A DNA stretch of 64,000 nt, taken from positions 124,001-188,000 of the forward strand of contig PHCX01000006.1 of the NCBI GenBank assembly GCA_002842435.1. The letters run 5' to 3'. Below the pieces are notes generated by a model. That model was not told the origin of the DNA, searched no databases, and saw nothing but the letters and a program-made list of their open reading frames with translations. The stretch comes from Betaproteobacteria bacterium HGW-Betaproteobacteria-1 (GTDB lineage: Bacteria > Pseudomonadota > Gammaproteobacteria > Burkholderiales > Methylophilaceae). Positions within the stretch are counted from its first letter, which is position 1. Every line of letters begins with the position of its first letter. A program made the position numbers and the translations under genes. Of the stretch, positions 25,867-34,677 are shown one piece after another.

Positions 25867-27660
25867 ATGAACAAATCCATGCTGCGTCGTTACGTATTGA
25901 TCGCAACTGTTGCGGTTCTGCCTGCCTGCTCGTCCGTGAGCACCTCGATCCAGATCGGTGATCAGGTCAGCAGTCAGTGGCCGAGTTACGGACGCGATTA
26001 CACGAATCAGCGTTTTTCGCCCGCAACGCAGATCAATCGCGACAATGTGCAGAATCTGGCCCTCGCCTGGCAATACGACAGTGGGGTCAAGAAGACCTTT
26101 CAGGCAACGCCTATCGTCAGCGATGGGGTGATGTATCTCTCCCTGCCGTTCAACGATGTAGTGGCGCTGGATGCCAGGACAGGAAAGCAGCTCTGGCGCT
26201 ATGAGCATCAGCGCCGTGCTGATTGGAAGCTGTGTTGCGGGCCCGCAAACCGCGGTGTAGCGGTTAGCGACGGCAAGGTATTCATGGGCACGGTCGATGC
26301 CCGTTTGCTGGCGCTGGATGCCAAAAGCGGCAAACTTTTGTGGGATATCAACGTGGTCGAGTCCAATGTCGAGACCGAGACGCAGGATGAACTGAGCAGT
26401 AGCGACCCCAACAGCACCGCCAAAGTGACCGGCGGCACCGGCATCGGCATGGCGATGGCGCCGGTGGTCTACAAGGGCAAGGTCATGATCGGCGTCACCG
26501 GGGTCGGCTATGGCCTGCATATCGATAATCCGAGCAGCGATGCGCCGCTGGGTGCAGTGATAGGCGTGACCGGGCTCTATGGCCGGCCGGGCTTTCTTGC
26601 CGCCTACGATATCAATAACGGCAAAAAGGTCTGGCAGTTTGACAGCATCCCCGAAAAGGGATGGGAGGGCATCTTTGCCGAGACGACCTCCGATGGCATA
26701 TCACTGAACCGTGACATTGCAGCTGAAAAGTCCGCCTTGTCCAAGTATCCGGATGCTGCCCGTTATGGCGGCGGCTCGGTCTGGAGCACCCCCGCCATCG
26801 ATGCCGAGCTGAACCTGCTGTATTTCGGCACCGGCAATCCTTCCCCGCAGATGAATGACATTTCACGGCCGGGCGATAATCTCTACACGGTATCCCTGGT
26901 TGCGCTCGATGTGGATACGGGCAAGTTGCGCTGGTATTACCAGCAGGTCCCGCATGATTTGTGGGGTTACGACGTTGCCAGCCCGCCAGCGCTATTCGAT
27001 GTGACGGTCGGCGGCAAAAGGGTGGCGGCAGTCGGACAGGCCAGCAAGACCGGCTGGTTCTATGTGCATGACCGCAAGACTGGTGAGCTGATATTGAAGT
27101 CCGAGCCATTCGTGCCGCAGGAAAACCTCTTTGCCAAACCCACTTTTGCAGGAACCCGCATTTTCCCTGGCATTCTCGGTGGTTCCAACTGGTCACCGAT
27201 CGCCGTCGATCAAGCTGGTCAGCAGGCTTTTGTTGCCGGTATCCATGCGCCCATCCGCTATACGCTGCATGAAACGCCGGCAAAGGATGGTGTGCCCGCC
27301 ATTCGCTACACGGCTTCGGAGCCGACCGACGATCAACGCTGGGGCCTGTTGAGCGCCATCGGCCTGTCTGACGGCAAGATACGCTGGCAACAGAAGACTG
27401 AGCAACCGTTGCTCGGTGGCGTGCTGGCGACAGCAGGCGGCCTGGTATTTATCGGCGAGGGCAATGGCCATTTCAACGCTTACGACGCCGATAACGGCAA
27501 GCTGCTGTGGCAGGCTACTGCCGATGCCGGCGTCAATGCACCGCCAATCAGTTACGAACTTGATGGCAAGCAGTACGTTGCAGTCGCTGCAGGCGGCAAC
27601 GCCATCTTCGGCTACAAACAGGGTGACAGCCTGCTGGTTTATGCACTGCCGAAGAAATAA
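25867..27660 (+). CDS. PQQ-dependent dehydrogenase-like lipoprotein (eight-bladed propeller)
   Basis: 597 aa from the ATG at 25867; a longer frame starting at 25672 is rejected because this start gives a lipoprotein signal ending in LPAC. The propeller has many W-docking repeats (ALDARTGKQLWRYE, AYDINNGKKVWQFD, AYDADNGKLLWQAT) and the vicinal cysteines of quinoprotein dehydrogenases in KLCCGPANRGVAV. There is no cytochrome c domain. The catalytic Asp usually found in HDLWDYD is replaced by Gly here (HDLWGYDVASPP), though the second Asp remains, so dehydrogenase activity is uncertain. It is divergent from the carH operon. Confidence 0.85.
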   Translation: MNKSMLRRYVLIATVAVLPACSSVSTSIQIGDQVSSQWPSYGRDYTNQRFSPATQINRDNVQNLALAWQYDSGVKKTFQATPIVSDGVMYLSLPFNDVVALDARTGKQLWRYEHQRRADWKLCCGPANRGVAVSDGKVFMGTVDARLLALDAKSGKLLWDINVVESNVETETQDELSSSDPNSTAKVTGGTGIGMAMAPVVYKGKVMIGVTGVGYGLHIDNPSSDAPLGAVIGVTGLYGRPGFLAAYDINNGKKVWQFDSIPEKGWEGIFAETTSDGISLNRDIAAEKSALSKYPDAARYGGGSVWSTPAIDAELNLLYFGTGNPSPQMNDISRPGDNLYTVSLVALDVDTGKLRWYYQQVPHDLWGYDVASPPALFDVTVGGKRVAAVGQASKTGWFYVHDRKTGELILKSEPFVPQENLFAKPTFAGTRIFPGILGGSNWSPIAVDQAGQQAFVAGIHAPIRYTLHETPAKDGVPAIRYTASEPTDDQRWGLLSAIGLSDGKIRWQQKTEQPLLGGVLATAGGLVFIGEGNGHFNAYDADNGKLLWQATADAGVNAPPISYELDGKQYVAVAAGGNAIFGYKQGDSLLVYALPKK

Positions 27661-27766
27661 CACGAAACGCTTCAAGCCCCGTATAGTCCAACGGCTGTAC
27701 TCTATCTGTCGATAAGCTAAAATCAGCTGACGTCTGACAGTCCGAATACGTAGTCTTGTCTCTCAA

Positions 27767-27795
27767 ACCTCCGGTGCTACCGGAGGTCTTTCTAT
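27767..27795 (+). terminator. Hairpin terminator between the PQQ gene and pldA
   Basis: A 9-bp perfect stem (ACCTCCGGT at 27767-27775 with ACCGGAGGT at 27779-27787) and a 3-nt loop are followed by CTTTCTATT. The T-run is imperfect. Its position before the ATG at 27813 supports that start for pldA. Confidence 0.65.
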
Positions 27796-27812
27796 TGCCG
27801 AGAAGCCTGAAA

Positions 27813-29009
27813 ATGAAAAAACCAAGCCTGATTTCCACGTTTTTACTGACAATGACCTTGTCCTTCGGTAGTCGTGCTGCCGAAGAGTGGCTGGTCATCA
27901 GTCACGCCACCGTCATCAACTCGGGGCAGGAGATGACATTGGAAGTCATCAAGCCTGAGCAGGCCGCCTGGCCGCAAGCGCTGAAGTTGCAGCTGAGCGG
28001 TTCAGGTGTCACGGAAGAGCTTGAATTGGTCAGCGAAAACGGGCAGCCAACAACTGCAAATCGTCGCAGCTTTGTACTGGTACCCGCCAGGAAATATGTG
28101 GGTGTGGTCAAGGCCAGTCTGCTTGATGTCGATTCCAACCAGTTCCTGCTGCTGGCCGGGGATGAGGCTGCAGGCCCTGTTGCGACGGTTGTCGAGTCCG
28201 ATGTTGTACACGATGAATACGCGCTTGCTGAAACTGAAGGGGCTGAATCCGGGGCCAGCACGTCACCCAGGATCGTCCTTGCCAAGCCGGGCGACGAGCC
28301 TGCACTTTCCGCCCATGAGCCGATGTATTTTGTTGTCGGTCATGATTCAGATCGCGGTGCCGATGCCAGATTCCAGATCAGCTTCAAATATCGTTTGTTC
28401 GATCCGGAAGGCATCATCGGCGGCTTCTCTCCCTTGCTGAGTAATCTTTATTTCACCTATACGCAGACCTCGCTGTGGGATCTTGGTGAGGATTCCAGCC
28501 CGTTCCGCGATACCAGCTATCGTCCGGGCCTGTTTTATCAATGGGCAGGTAGCGATAAACAGCCGTTGCCGACCGAATGGCGCGCGGGCCTGGAACACGA
28601 GTCGAACGGCCGTAACGACGCCGATTCGAGATCGATCGATATCGCCTATCTGACCCCCGTCTGGCATTTTGATATGCCGCACAGCAAGAGGCTGACCTTT
28701 TCACCCAAGATTTATCACTATCTGGACAAGCATGAAAACCGCGATATCCAGCGTTATCGCGGTTATGTGGACTGGAATCTAAGATATGGTCGTGAGGATG
28801 GCCTGATGTGGCGCGGCCTTTACCGTCAGGGCACGGCAGGCTATGCCAGCGGCCAACTGGATGTGTCCTATCCGATCAGCGAGCGTATCTTCGCGCGCAC
28901 CGGCAGTTTCGTGCACTTGCAGGTGTTCTCCGGTTACGGCGAAACTTTGCTGGAATATGACCGCGACCGTGAAACCCAGATACGCCTGGGCATCTCGATC
29001 GCGCGTTGA
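27813..29009 (+). CDS. pldA: Outer-membrane phospholipase A (PldA)
   Basis: 398 aa from the ATG at 27813, which opens a signal peptide ending near SFGSRAAEE. An N-terminal extension of ~150 residues, absent in the E. coli enzyme, precedes the 12-stranded barrel. The catalytic site is GLEHESNGRND (His-x-Ser, then Asn in the following strand), and the barrel ends in an aromatic-free but Arg-terminated strand. PldA hydrolyses phospholipids that reach the outer leaflet. Its place beside the lipid-modifying operon suggests a shared concern with membrane lipid damage. The N-terminal extension is unassigned. Confidence 0.9.
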   Translation: MKKPSLISTFLLTMTLSFGSRAAEEWLVISHATVINSGQEMTLEVIKPEQAAWPQALKLQLSGSGVTEELELVSENGQPTTANRRSFVLVPARKYVGVVKASLLDVDSNQFLLLAGDEAAGPVATVVESDVVHDEYALAETEGAESGASTSPRIVLAKPGDEPALSAHEPMYFVVGHDSDRGADARFQISFKYRLFDPEGIIGGFSPLLSNLYFTYTQTSLWDLGEDSSPFRDTSYRPGLFYQWAGSDKQPLPTEWRAGLEHESNGRNDADSRSIDIAYLTPVWHFDMPHSKRLTFSPKIYHYLDKHENRDIQRYRGYVDWNLRYGREDGLMWRGLYRQGTAGYASGQLDVSYPISERIFARTGSFVHLQVFSGYGETLLEYDRDRETQIRLGISIAR

Positions 29010-29024
29010 TTTGGCCTGGAAACG

Positions 29025-29504
29025 TCAGTCGGCGTAGCGCTGACCGATTTCAGCCAGCGCCTGTGTCAGTGCAGCCTTGTCCTTCAATGTGTCAGCCGGC
29101 AGGCTGAAAAATGCCTCGATGCGTTTCCGCAAGATCGTATACGCGCCTCTGAACGCCGCATCAATCTCCTGCTCGCTACCAGTGGCCTTAGCCGGGTCGT
29201 CAACGCCCCAGTGTGCGCGCAGCACATTGCCCAAATAAGCCGGGCAGGTCTCACCGGCGGCATTGCCGCAGACCGTGATGACGATATCCGGCGTTACCGG
29301 CAGGTCGTTCCATGATTTGCTGAAATAGCCCTCGGTCGCTATACCTTCCTTTTGCAGCAGCGCAATCGAGCGCGGATGCACATAGCCGGCCGGTTGGCTA
29401 CCGGCACTCATGGCGTGCATGCCGACCGGGGCAAGTGCGTTGAAAGTGGCTTCGGCCAGAATCGAGCGGCAGGAGTTGCCGGTGCAGAGAAACAGGATGT
29501 TCAA
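29025..29504 (-). CDS. arsC: Arsenate reductase ArsC (LMW phosphatase type)
   Basis: 159 aa. The phosphatase-loop CTGNSCRS lies at the N-terminus, followed by MSAGSQPAGYVHP, DIVITVCGNAAGETCP and the WGVDDPA segment. The loop cysteine attacks arsenate, and the later Cys residues of the NAAGETC segment relay the disulfide to thioredoxin or glutathione. It is the last gene of the ars operon; its start overlaps the acr3 stop by 4 bp. Confidence 0.95.
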   Translation of the reverse strand: MNILFLCTGNSCRSILAEATFNALAPVGMHAMSAGSQPAGYVHPRSIALLQKEGIATEGYFSKSWNDLPVTPDIVITVCGNAAGETCPAYLGNVLRAHWGVDDPAKATGSEQEIDAAFRGAYTILRKRIEAFFSLPADTLKDKAALTQALAEIGQRYAD

Positions 29505-30550
29505 GCGGGTTCCTTTCCATTTTCATACCACTTGCGGCTGCGGTTGACGATATTGACGACGGTGAGCATGACCGGCACTTCGATCAGCACGCCGACCACG
29601 GTGGCCAGCGCTGCGCCGGAATTGAAACCGAACAGGGCGATGGCGGTGGCGACTGCCAGCTCGAAGAAGTTGGAGGCGCCGATCAGCGCCGAAGGGCCGG
29701 CGACGCAATGCGCCACGCCCAGTTTTCTGTTGAGCAGGTAAGCCAGCCCCGAATTGAAATAGACCTGGATCAGGATGGGGATGGCCAGCAGCAGGATGAT
29801 CAGCGGCTGGTCCAGTATCTGCTCACCCTGGAAGGCGAACAGCAGCACCAGCGTGACCAGCAGGGCGCTGATGGAGACCGGTTGTATGGTGGTCAGTGTG
29901 CGCTGTAGCCGCTCAGGATCGCCATGCAGCGCCTTGCGCCAGAGCTGGCTGATGACGACCGGCACGACGATGAACAGCACGACCGAGATCGCCAGCGTAT
30001 CCCACGGCACGACGATGCTGGACAGCCCAAGCAGCAGGGCGACGATGGGCGCAAAGGCGAACAGCATGATGACGTCGTTGATCGCGACCTGCGATAGCGT
30101 GAACTTGGGTTCGCCGTTGCACAGGTTGCTCCAGACGAAGACCATGGCCGTGCATGGTGCCGCTGCCAGTAATATGAGTCCGGCGATGTAGCTGTCAATC
30201 TGTTCTGCCGGCAGGTATGGCGCAAACAGGTGGCGGATGAAGATCCAGGCCAGCAACGCCATCGAGAACGGCTTGACCAGCCAGTTGATGGCCAGTGTCA
30301 CGCCAATACCGCGTGCGTGCTGCGCCACCTCGCCCATGCGGGCGAAATCGATCTTCAACAGCATGGGGATGATCATGAGCCAGATCAACACGGCGACCAC
30401 CAGATTCACTTCGGCGATCTGCAGATGGCTGATGGCCTGGAACACGCCGGGCATCAGCTTGCCGAGGCTGATGCCGACGACGATACAGCCCAATACCCAC
30501 CAGGTCAGGTTGCGTTCGAAAAAGCTGATTTTTGCTGCCTGCTCACTCAT
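29501..30550 (-). CDS. acr3: Arsenite efflux permease Acr3
   Basis: 349 aa from the ATG at 30550, which overlaps the arsI stop (4 bp). It has ten hydrophobic helices and the family signatures LTWWVLGCIVVGISLGKL, AAPCTAMVFVWSNLCNGEP (with the essential Cys) and VAHCVAGPSALIGASNFFEL. Acr3 exports As(III) across the inner membrane. Its partners upstream are ArsI and ArsR and downstream ArsC. Confidence 0.95.
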   Translation of the reverse strand: MSEQAAKISFFERNLTWWVLGCIVVGISLGKLMPGVFQAISHLQIAEVNLVVAVLIWLMIIPMLLKIDFARMGEVAQHARGIGVTLAINWLVKPFSMALLAWIFIRHLFAPYLPAEQIDSYIAGLILLAAAPCTAMVFVWSNLCNGEPKFTLSQVAINDVIMLFAFAPIVALLLGLSSIVVPWDTLAISVVLFIVVPVVISQLWRKALHGDPERLQRTLTTIQPVSISALLVTLVLLFAFQGEQILDQPLIILLLAIPILIQVYFNSGLAYLLNRKLGVAHCVAGPSALIGASNFFELAVATAIALFGFNSGAALATVVGVLIEVPVMLTVVNIVNRSRKWYENGKEPA

Positions 30551-31011
30551 TTGCAACTGCCGGCTTTGCGGGAAATGAAGTTGATGGTTTCAGCGCCTGG
30601 CGCGCAGCAGGCACTGTTGGCTGCTGTGTCGTTGGCGTCATTGAAGGTCGGCGCGCTGTCCAGCGTGTGATAGCTTTCCCAGGCGATGCCGGAAGGGTCC
30701 TGCACCCAGTGCTTGTCCGATTTCGCATAGCAGCAGGTCGTGCCTTCCTGCGTCAGCATGCTCATGTCTGCCGCCTGCAGGCGTTGTTCGATCTCGGCCA
30801 GTTCCTCGCCGCTGTCGACCTGGATGCCCAGGTGATCCAGGCCGGGCTTGCTGCCGCGCTGGCTGATGGCAAAATTGACGCGCGGGTCATCCAGCATCCA
30901 CTTGGCATAATCCGGTTTTTCAACGGATGGTATGGAGCCGAACAGTTGGCTGTAGAACTGGATGCTCTGGGCCAGGTTGTCCACTGAGATATGTACATGC
31001 ATACGTTTCAT
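30547..31011 (-). CDS. arsI: ArsI/CadI-family dioxygenase (C-As bond lyase)
   Basis: 154 aa from the ATG at 31011. A vicinal-oxygen-chelate fold with HVHISVDNL (metal His), GLDHLGIQVDS (metal His) and WESYHTL (metal Glu). The Cys pair of ArsI is present in TTCCYAKSDKHW, and a further CCAP lies near the C-terminus. ArsI cleaves the carbon-arsenic bond of trivalent methyl- and aromatic arsenicals. Members without clear substrates are often labelled CadI; the CCYA motif favours ArsI. Confidence 0.9.
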   Translation of the reverse strand: MKRMHVHISVDNLAQSIQFYSQLFGSIPSVEKPDYAKWMLDDPRVNFAISQRGSKPGLDHLGIQVDSGEELAEIEQRLQAADMSMLTQEGTTCCYAKSDKHWVQDPSGIAWESYHTLDSAPTFNDANDTAANSACCAPGAETINFISRKAGSCK

Positions 31012-31043
31012 GATGTGTTCCTTAAGCGGTTCAAATAAGTGGG

Positions 31044-31355
31044 TCAAATAAGTGGGTCGCAACAATTCTTGTCAGTGCCGCAGCAGTTTTCCATGAGGTA
31101 GCCAACCAATGCGTTGATCGCCTGGAAGTCAGTTGAGTAATAGATAAAGCGGCTGGATTGCTCAGACTTGATCAAGCCGGCATGTGATAATTCTTTCAGG
31201 TGAAATGAAAGGGTGCTGGCCGGGATATTGAGGCGCTTGGCAATTTCACCAGCGGCCAGGCCAGCCGGGCTGTTCTGCACCAGAAGGCGGAATATTTCAA
31301 GCCGCGCTTCCTGGGCAAGGCAAGAGAGAATGGAAACTGCATCTTGTGTATTCAT
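31044..31355 (-). CDS. arsR: ArsR-family As(III)-responsive repressor
   Basis: 103 aa. The winged-helix DNA-binding segment is IPASTLSFHLKELSHAGLI, and the C-terminus has four cysteines in ENCCGTDKNCC, the arrangement used by ArsR proteins that sense arsenite with C-terminal Cys residues. It should bind the 22-bp palindrome eight bases upstream and repress arsR-arsI-acr3-arsC until As(III) binds. Confidence 0.94.
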   Translation of the reverse strand: MNTQDAVSILSCLAQEARLEIFRLLVQNSPAGLAAGEIAKRLNIPASTLSFHLKELSHAGLIKSEQSSRFIYYSTDFQAINALVGYLMENCCGTDKNCCDPLI

Positions 31356-31362
31356 GATTCTA

Positions 31363-31384
31363 TATTTCCATAATTATGGAAATA
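31363..31384. promoter_or_regulatory. ArsR operator palindrome
   Basis: A perfect 22-bp palindrome with half-site TATTTCCATAA, starting 8 bases upstream of the arsR ATG. Its location across the likely promoter of the operon fits an autoregulated ArsR-type operator. Confidence 0.8.
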
Positions 31385-31482
31385 ATGTCAAGAAAAAATT
31401 CAATTGGGTAAACAAGTATCTATCTGGCTAATTGGATAAATAGCCAGTTCAGCATAACTTGCCGTTATTGGCTGGGATATTT

Positions 31483-32691
31483 CTACTCATGGCGCAAGGC
31501 TTCTATAGGGTTTAGCTGTGCTGCACGCCTGGCAGGAACGTAGCCAAAAATCACACCGATAGCAGCCGAAAAGCCAAAAGCCAGCAGGTTGATGGCCGGG
31601 TTGAACAGGAAAGGTATATGCATCAGGCTAGAAAGCACGTAACACGCGATTGCAGCAAGAAAGACACCAATCAGTCCGCCCATGGCTGAAAGCGCGACAG
31701 CTTCAGTCAGGAATTGCATCAGCACTTCCTTCTCAAGCGCACCTATTGCCAGCCGAATGCCAATTTCACGCGTGCGCTCCGTGACTGAGACCAGCATGAT
31801 ATTCATGATGCCAATGCCGCCAACCAGCAGGCTGACTGCGGCCACAGCGCCTAGCAGGCCCGTCATGGTGCTGATGGTGCCGGATAGGGTTTGTGCAATT
31901 TCCTTGGTGTCCATGATGCTGAAATTGTCATCTTCATTCTCGGATATATTGCGGCGTTCGCGCATGAGTTCCTTGACTTGCTGGATGACCTTTTCGGTAT
32001 TTGCGCCGTCTTTCATGGAGATGAGGATGGTACCTATATCCTGATTGCCGGTCAGGCGTCTCTGGACTGTTCTGAGCGGCATGACGACCAGGTCGTCCTG
32101 ATCCATACCCATTGCGCCTTGACCTTTGGCGGTAAGCAGGCCTATCACCTCGCAGGAGAATTGTTTGACGCGGATTTCGCTGCCTATGGGATTCTGTTGC
32201 CCGTAAAGCTCCTTGCGTACGGTCGCGCCGATCACACAGACAGCCTTGCCTGCGTGCACTTCCGTATCATTAAAGAATCGGCCTTCGGCAAGCCGCCAGT
32301 TGGCCGCAGAGAAATATGCATTGTTGCTGCCGGTGATAGTTGAGGACCAGTTTTCCGAGCCATAGACCAAAGTGACACTGCTGCTGGTTCTGGGGGCTAC
32401 AGCATTGAGTGAGCTGACCTGAGACTCAATCGCCTCAAGATCCGCTATTTTGAAATTGGGTGAGCCGGCGCTGTCGCGTGCTGGCCCGAGACGCTGACCT
32501 GGCCGCAACATGAGCAGGTTGCTGCCGAGACTGGATATCTGGTCTGAAACCGCCTGTGTTGCACCATTACCAAGGGTAACCATGGTGATTACAGCTGAAA
32601 CGCCGATGACAATGCCGAGAATCGTCAGGAATGAGCGCAGCAGGTTGCGTTTGATTTCACGCAGGGCTAGTAATAATGTGTTCCAACTCAT
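31483..32691 (-). CDS. MacB-type ABC transporter permease
   Basis: 402 aa. The N-terminal helix (LLRSFLTILGIVIGVSAVITM), a periplasmic MacB-core domain (about 45-250), and three C-terminal helices with GGIGIMNIMLVSVTERTREIGIRLAIGAL. The ATPase is a separate gene upstream with a 4-bp overlap. Together with the MacA-like adaptor and the TolC-like channel it forms a tripartite efflux pump; the substrate is unknown (macrolides, peptides and siderophores are known for the family). Confidence 0.93.
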   Translation of the reverse strand: MSWNTLLLALREIKRNLLRSFLTILGIVIGVSAVITMVTLGNGATQAVSDQISSLGSNLLMLRPGQRLGPARDSAGSPNFKIADLEAIESQVSSLNAVAPRTSSSVTLVYGSENWSSTITGSNNAYFSAANWRLAEGRFFNDTEVHAGKAVCVIGATVRKELYGQQNPIGSEIRVKQFSCEVIGLLTAKGQGAMGMDQDDLVVMPLRTVQRRLTGNQDIGTILISMKDGANTEKVIQQVKELMRERRNISENEDDNFSIMDTKEIAQTLSGTISTMTGLLGAVAAVSLLVGGIGIMNIMLVSVTERTREIGIRLAIGALEKEVLMQFLTEAVALSAMGGLIGVFLAAIACYVLSSLMHIPFLFNPAINLLAFGFSAAIGVIFGYVPARRAAQLNPIEALRHE

Positions 32692-33410
32692 GATTTGATC
32701 TCATTTCTTTCATCCGAAACGATGCATCCGTCGCGGAAATGAACGATGCGTTTCGCATAGGCCGCCATGTCGGCTTCATGGGTTACCATCAATACAGTAA
32801 TGCCGCGTTCGCGATTCATTTTGACCAGAAGCTCCATGATTTCGCCACCGCGCTGGGTATCCAGGTTGCCGGTTGGCTCATCCGCCAGCAGCACTTCGGG
32901 ATTGGTCACGATAGCTCGGGCAATGGCAACACGCTGTTGTTGCCCGCCAGAAAGCTCGGCGGGGGTATGGTGTTCCCAGCCGTCCAGCCCAACCGCCTTC
33001 AGGGCCGCCTTGGCTGCCACGTGGCGATCTTCGGCCGATTCGCCGCGGTAGAGCAGGGGCAGCTCCACGTTTTCCTGAGCCGAGGTTCGCGCCAGCAGGT
33101 TGAAGCCCTGGAAGATGAACCCCAGGTAGTGGCGGCGCAGCAGTGCGCGCTGGTTGCGCGTCATGTTTTCCACATGCACGCCCTTGAACAGGTAGGCGCC
33201 GGAGGTCGGGATATCCAGGCAGCCGAGGATATTCATCGCTGTGGATTTGCCGGAGCCGCTGGGGCCCATAATAGCGACGAAATCGCCTTGCTGGACAGAC
33301 AGGTCGACACCTTTCAATGCCTGAAATGCGGCCTGACCTTCACCAAACACCTTGGTGACACCAGAGAGTGTGATGATATCCGGCAAGTTTTCTGTGCTGG
33401 TATCGTTCAT
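32688..33410 (-). CDS. MacB/LolD-type ABC transporter ATPase
   Basis: 240 aa from the ATG at 33410; a longer frame is rejected because it runs into the adaptor gene. Walker A GPSGSGKST, signature LSGGQQQRVAIARA, Walker B VLLADEPTGNLD and the H-loop VTHEAD are intact. It powers the adjacent permease by mechanotransmission. It starts just past the adaptor stop, so the four genes read as one operon. Confidence 0.95.
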   Translation of the reverse strand: MNDTSTENLPDIITLSGVTKVFGEGQAAFQALKGVDLSVQQGDFVAIMGPSGSGKSTAMNILGCLDIPTSGAYLFKGVHVENMTRNQRALLRRHYLGFIFQGFNLLARTSAQENVELPLLYRGESAEDRHVAAKAALKAVGLDGWEHHTPAELSGGQQQRVAIARAIVTNPEVLLADEPTGNLDTQRGGEIMELLVKMNRERGITVLMVTHEADMAAYAKRIVHFRDGCIVSDERNEIKS

Positions 33411-33411
33411 T

Positions 33412-34677
33412 TTATCTAGTCTGCGATTCAGTGATGACTCTAGCCCCGGGTTGCAGATCGCCTGCGACAATTTCCGTGTAGCGGCCATCGCTCAGGCCGG
33501 TTTTAACCTGCACAGCCACGGGAATGTTGTTTTGCAGAACCCAGACCTGTGACGTGCTGCCATTGGCAGTTGATGACTTTTTCTGGTCGTTTCTTGCCCG
33601 TGGCCTTGGTATCAGGCTCTCTACCAAGCCTGGACTCTCAACTTTTGCAGTGGATGCCGGTGTAAAGCGCAATGCAGAATTCGGCACGCGTAACACATTT
33701 TCGCGCGCCGCTGTCGTAATCTCTGCTGTTGCTGTCATGCCTGGGCGCAAGGTCATGTCGTCGTTGGAGACCTGCAGGATAGTCTTGTATGTCACTACAT
33801 TGTCCTTGATCTGAGAGCCAAAGCCGACGCGGGTAATCTCTGCCGGGTAGCGGCGGCTGGGCCATGCATCGACCGTGAAATAGGTGGACTGCCCGATTTC
33901 AACTTTACCCACATCTGCTTCGTCCACGTCGACCTGCAACTCCATCTGCGTCAGGTTCTCCGCAAGTGTGAATAGCACAGGGGTTTGTAAAGAGGCAGCG
34001 ACTGTCTGGCCGGGCTCAACTTGCCTGGTCAGGACAATGCCATCGATTGGTGAACGTATGCTGGCTTTGTTGAGGTTGGTCTGATCCGATTTCAGCGAGG
34101 CAATGGCTTGCTGCACATCGGCCCTGGCACTCGCGACATTGGCCTTTGCCCTGAGTACGGAGGCTTCCGCACTTTCCATTTCAGTCATCGATGGTACTTT
34201 TCCGCCAGATAGCTGATATACGTTTCGCAAGCGAGAGAGGTTGGCTTCGGTCTCGGCCACGGTTGCCTGTGTTTGTGCGACCAAGGCCTCTGCTGCGCGG
34301 ACTGCGGCAGCAGATTTGGTGACTTGGTCAGTGAGTTTTGCGGTATCGAGCCTGGCCAGAAACTGCCCCTGTTTTACCACATCATTCTCATCCACATATA
34401 CGGACTCGATCAGGCCGGAGATCTCGCTACCAACTTCGACTTCATTGGTCGGCTGCAACTGTCCAGTGGCCGAAACCATCACTGTCAGGTTGCCGAGAGT
34501 CGCTTCCTCGGTTACGTAGCTGGTTTTATCAGTATTGCCCTTGATGAAAAATGCGATGGTGGCACTGATTAATATCAGTGCCACGACTCCGATGACGATG
34601 TAGCGGACGACTTTCTTGCCGGTCGAAGGCTTGGCATTGCTGATATTAAGCAGGATTTTGTCCTTTGTTGTGCTCAT
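33412..34677 (-). CDS. MacA-like periplasmic adaptor (HlyD/RND MFP family)
   Basis: 421 aa. One N-terminal membrane helix (VVRYIVIGVVALILISATIA) anchors the protein. The lipoyl halves occur at VSATGQLQPTNEVEVGSEIS and ASIRSPIDGIVLTRQVEPGQ, with a long helical hairpin between (about 105-190) and a beta-barrel domain after. It bridges the MacB-like permease and the outer-membrane channel. Its start overlaps the stop of the NodT-type gene by 4 bp. Confidence 0.94.
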   Translation of the reverse strand: MSTTKDKILLNISNAKPSTGKKVVRYIVIGVVALILISATIAFFIKGNTDKTSYVTEEATLGNLTVMVSATGQLQPTNEVEVGSEISGLIESVYVDENDVVKQGQFLARLDTAKLTDQVTKSAAAVRAAEALVAQTQATVAETEANLSRLRNVYQLSGGKVPSMTEMESAEASVLRAKANVASARADVQQAIASLKSDQTNLNKASIRSPIDGIVLTRQVEPGQTVAASLQTPVLFTLAENLTQMELQVDVDEADVGKVEIGQSTYFTVDAWPSRRYPAEITRVGFGSQIKDNVVTYKTILQVSNDDMTLRPGMTATAEITTAARENVLRVPNSALRFTPASTAKVESPGLVESLIPRPRARNDQKKSSTANGSTSQVWVLQNNIPVAVQVKTGLSDGRYTEIVAGDLQPGARVITESQTR

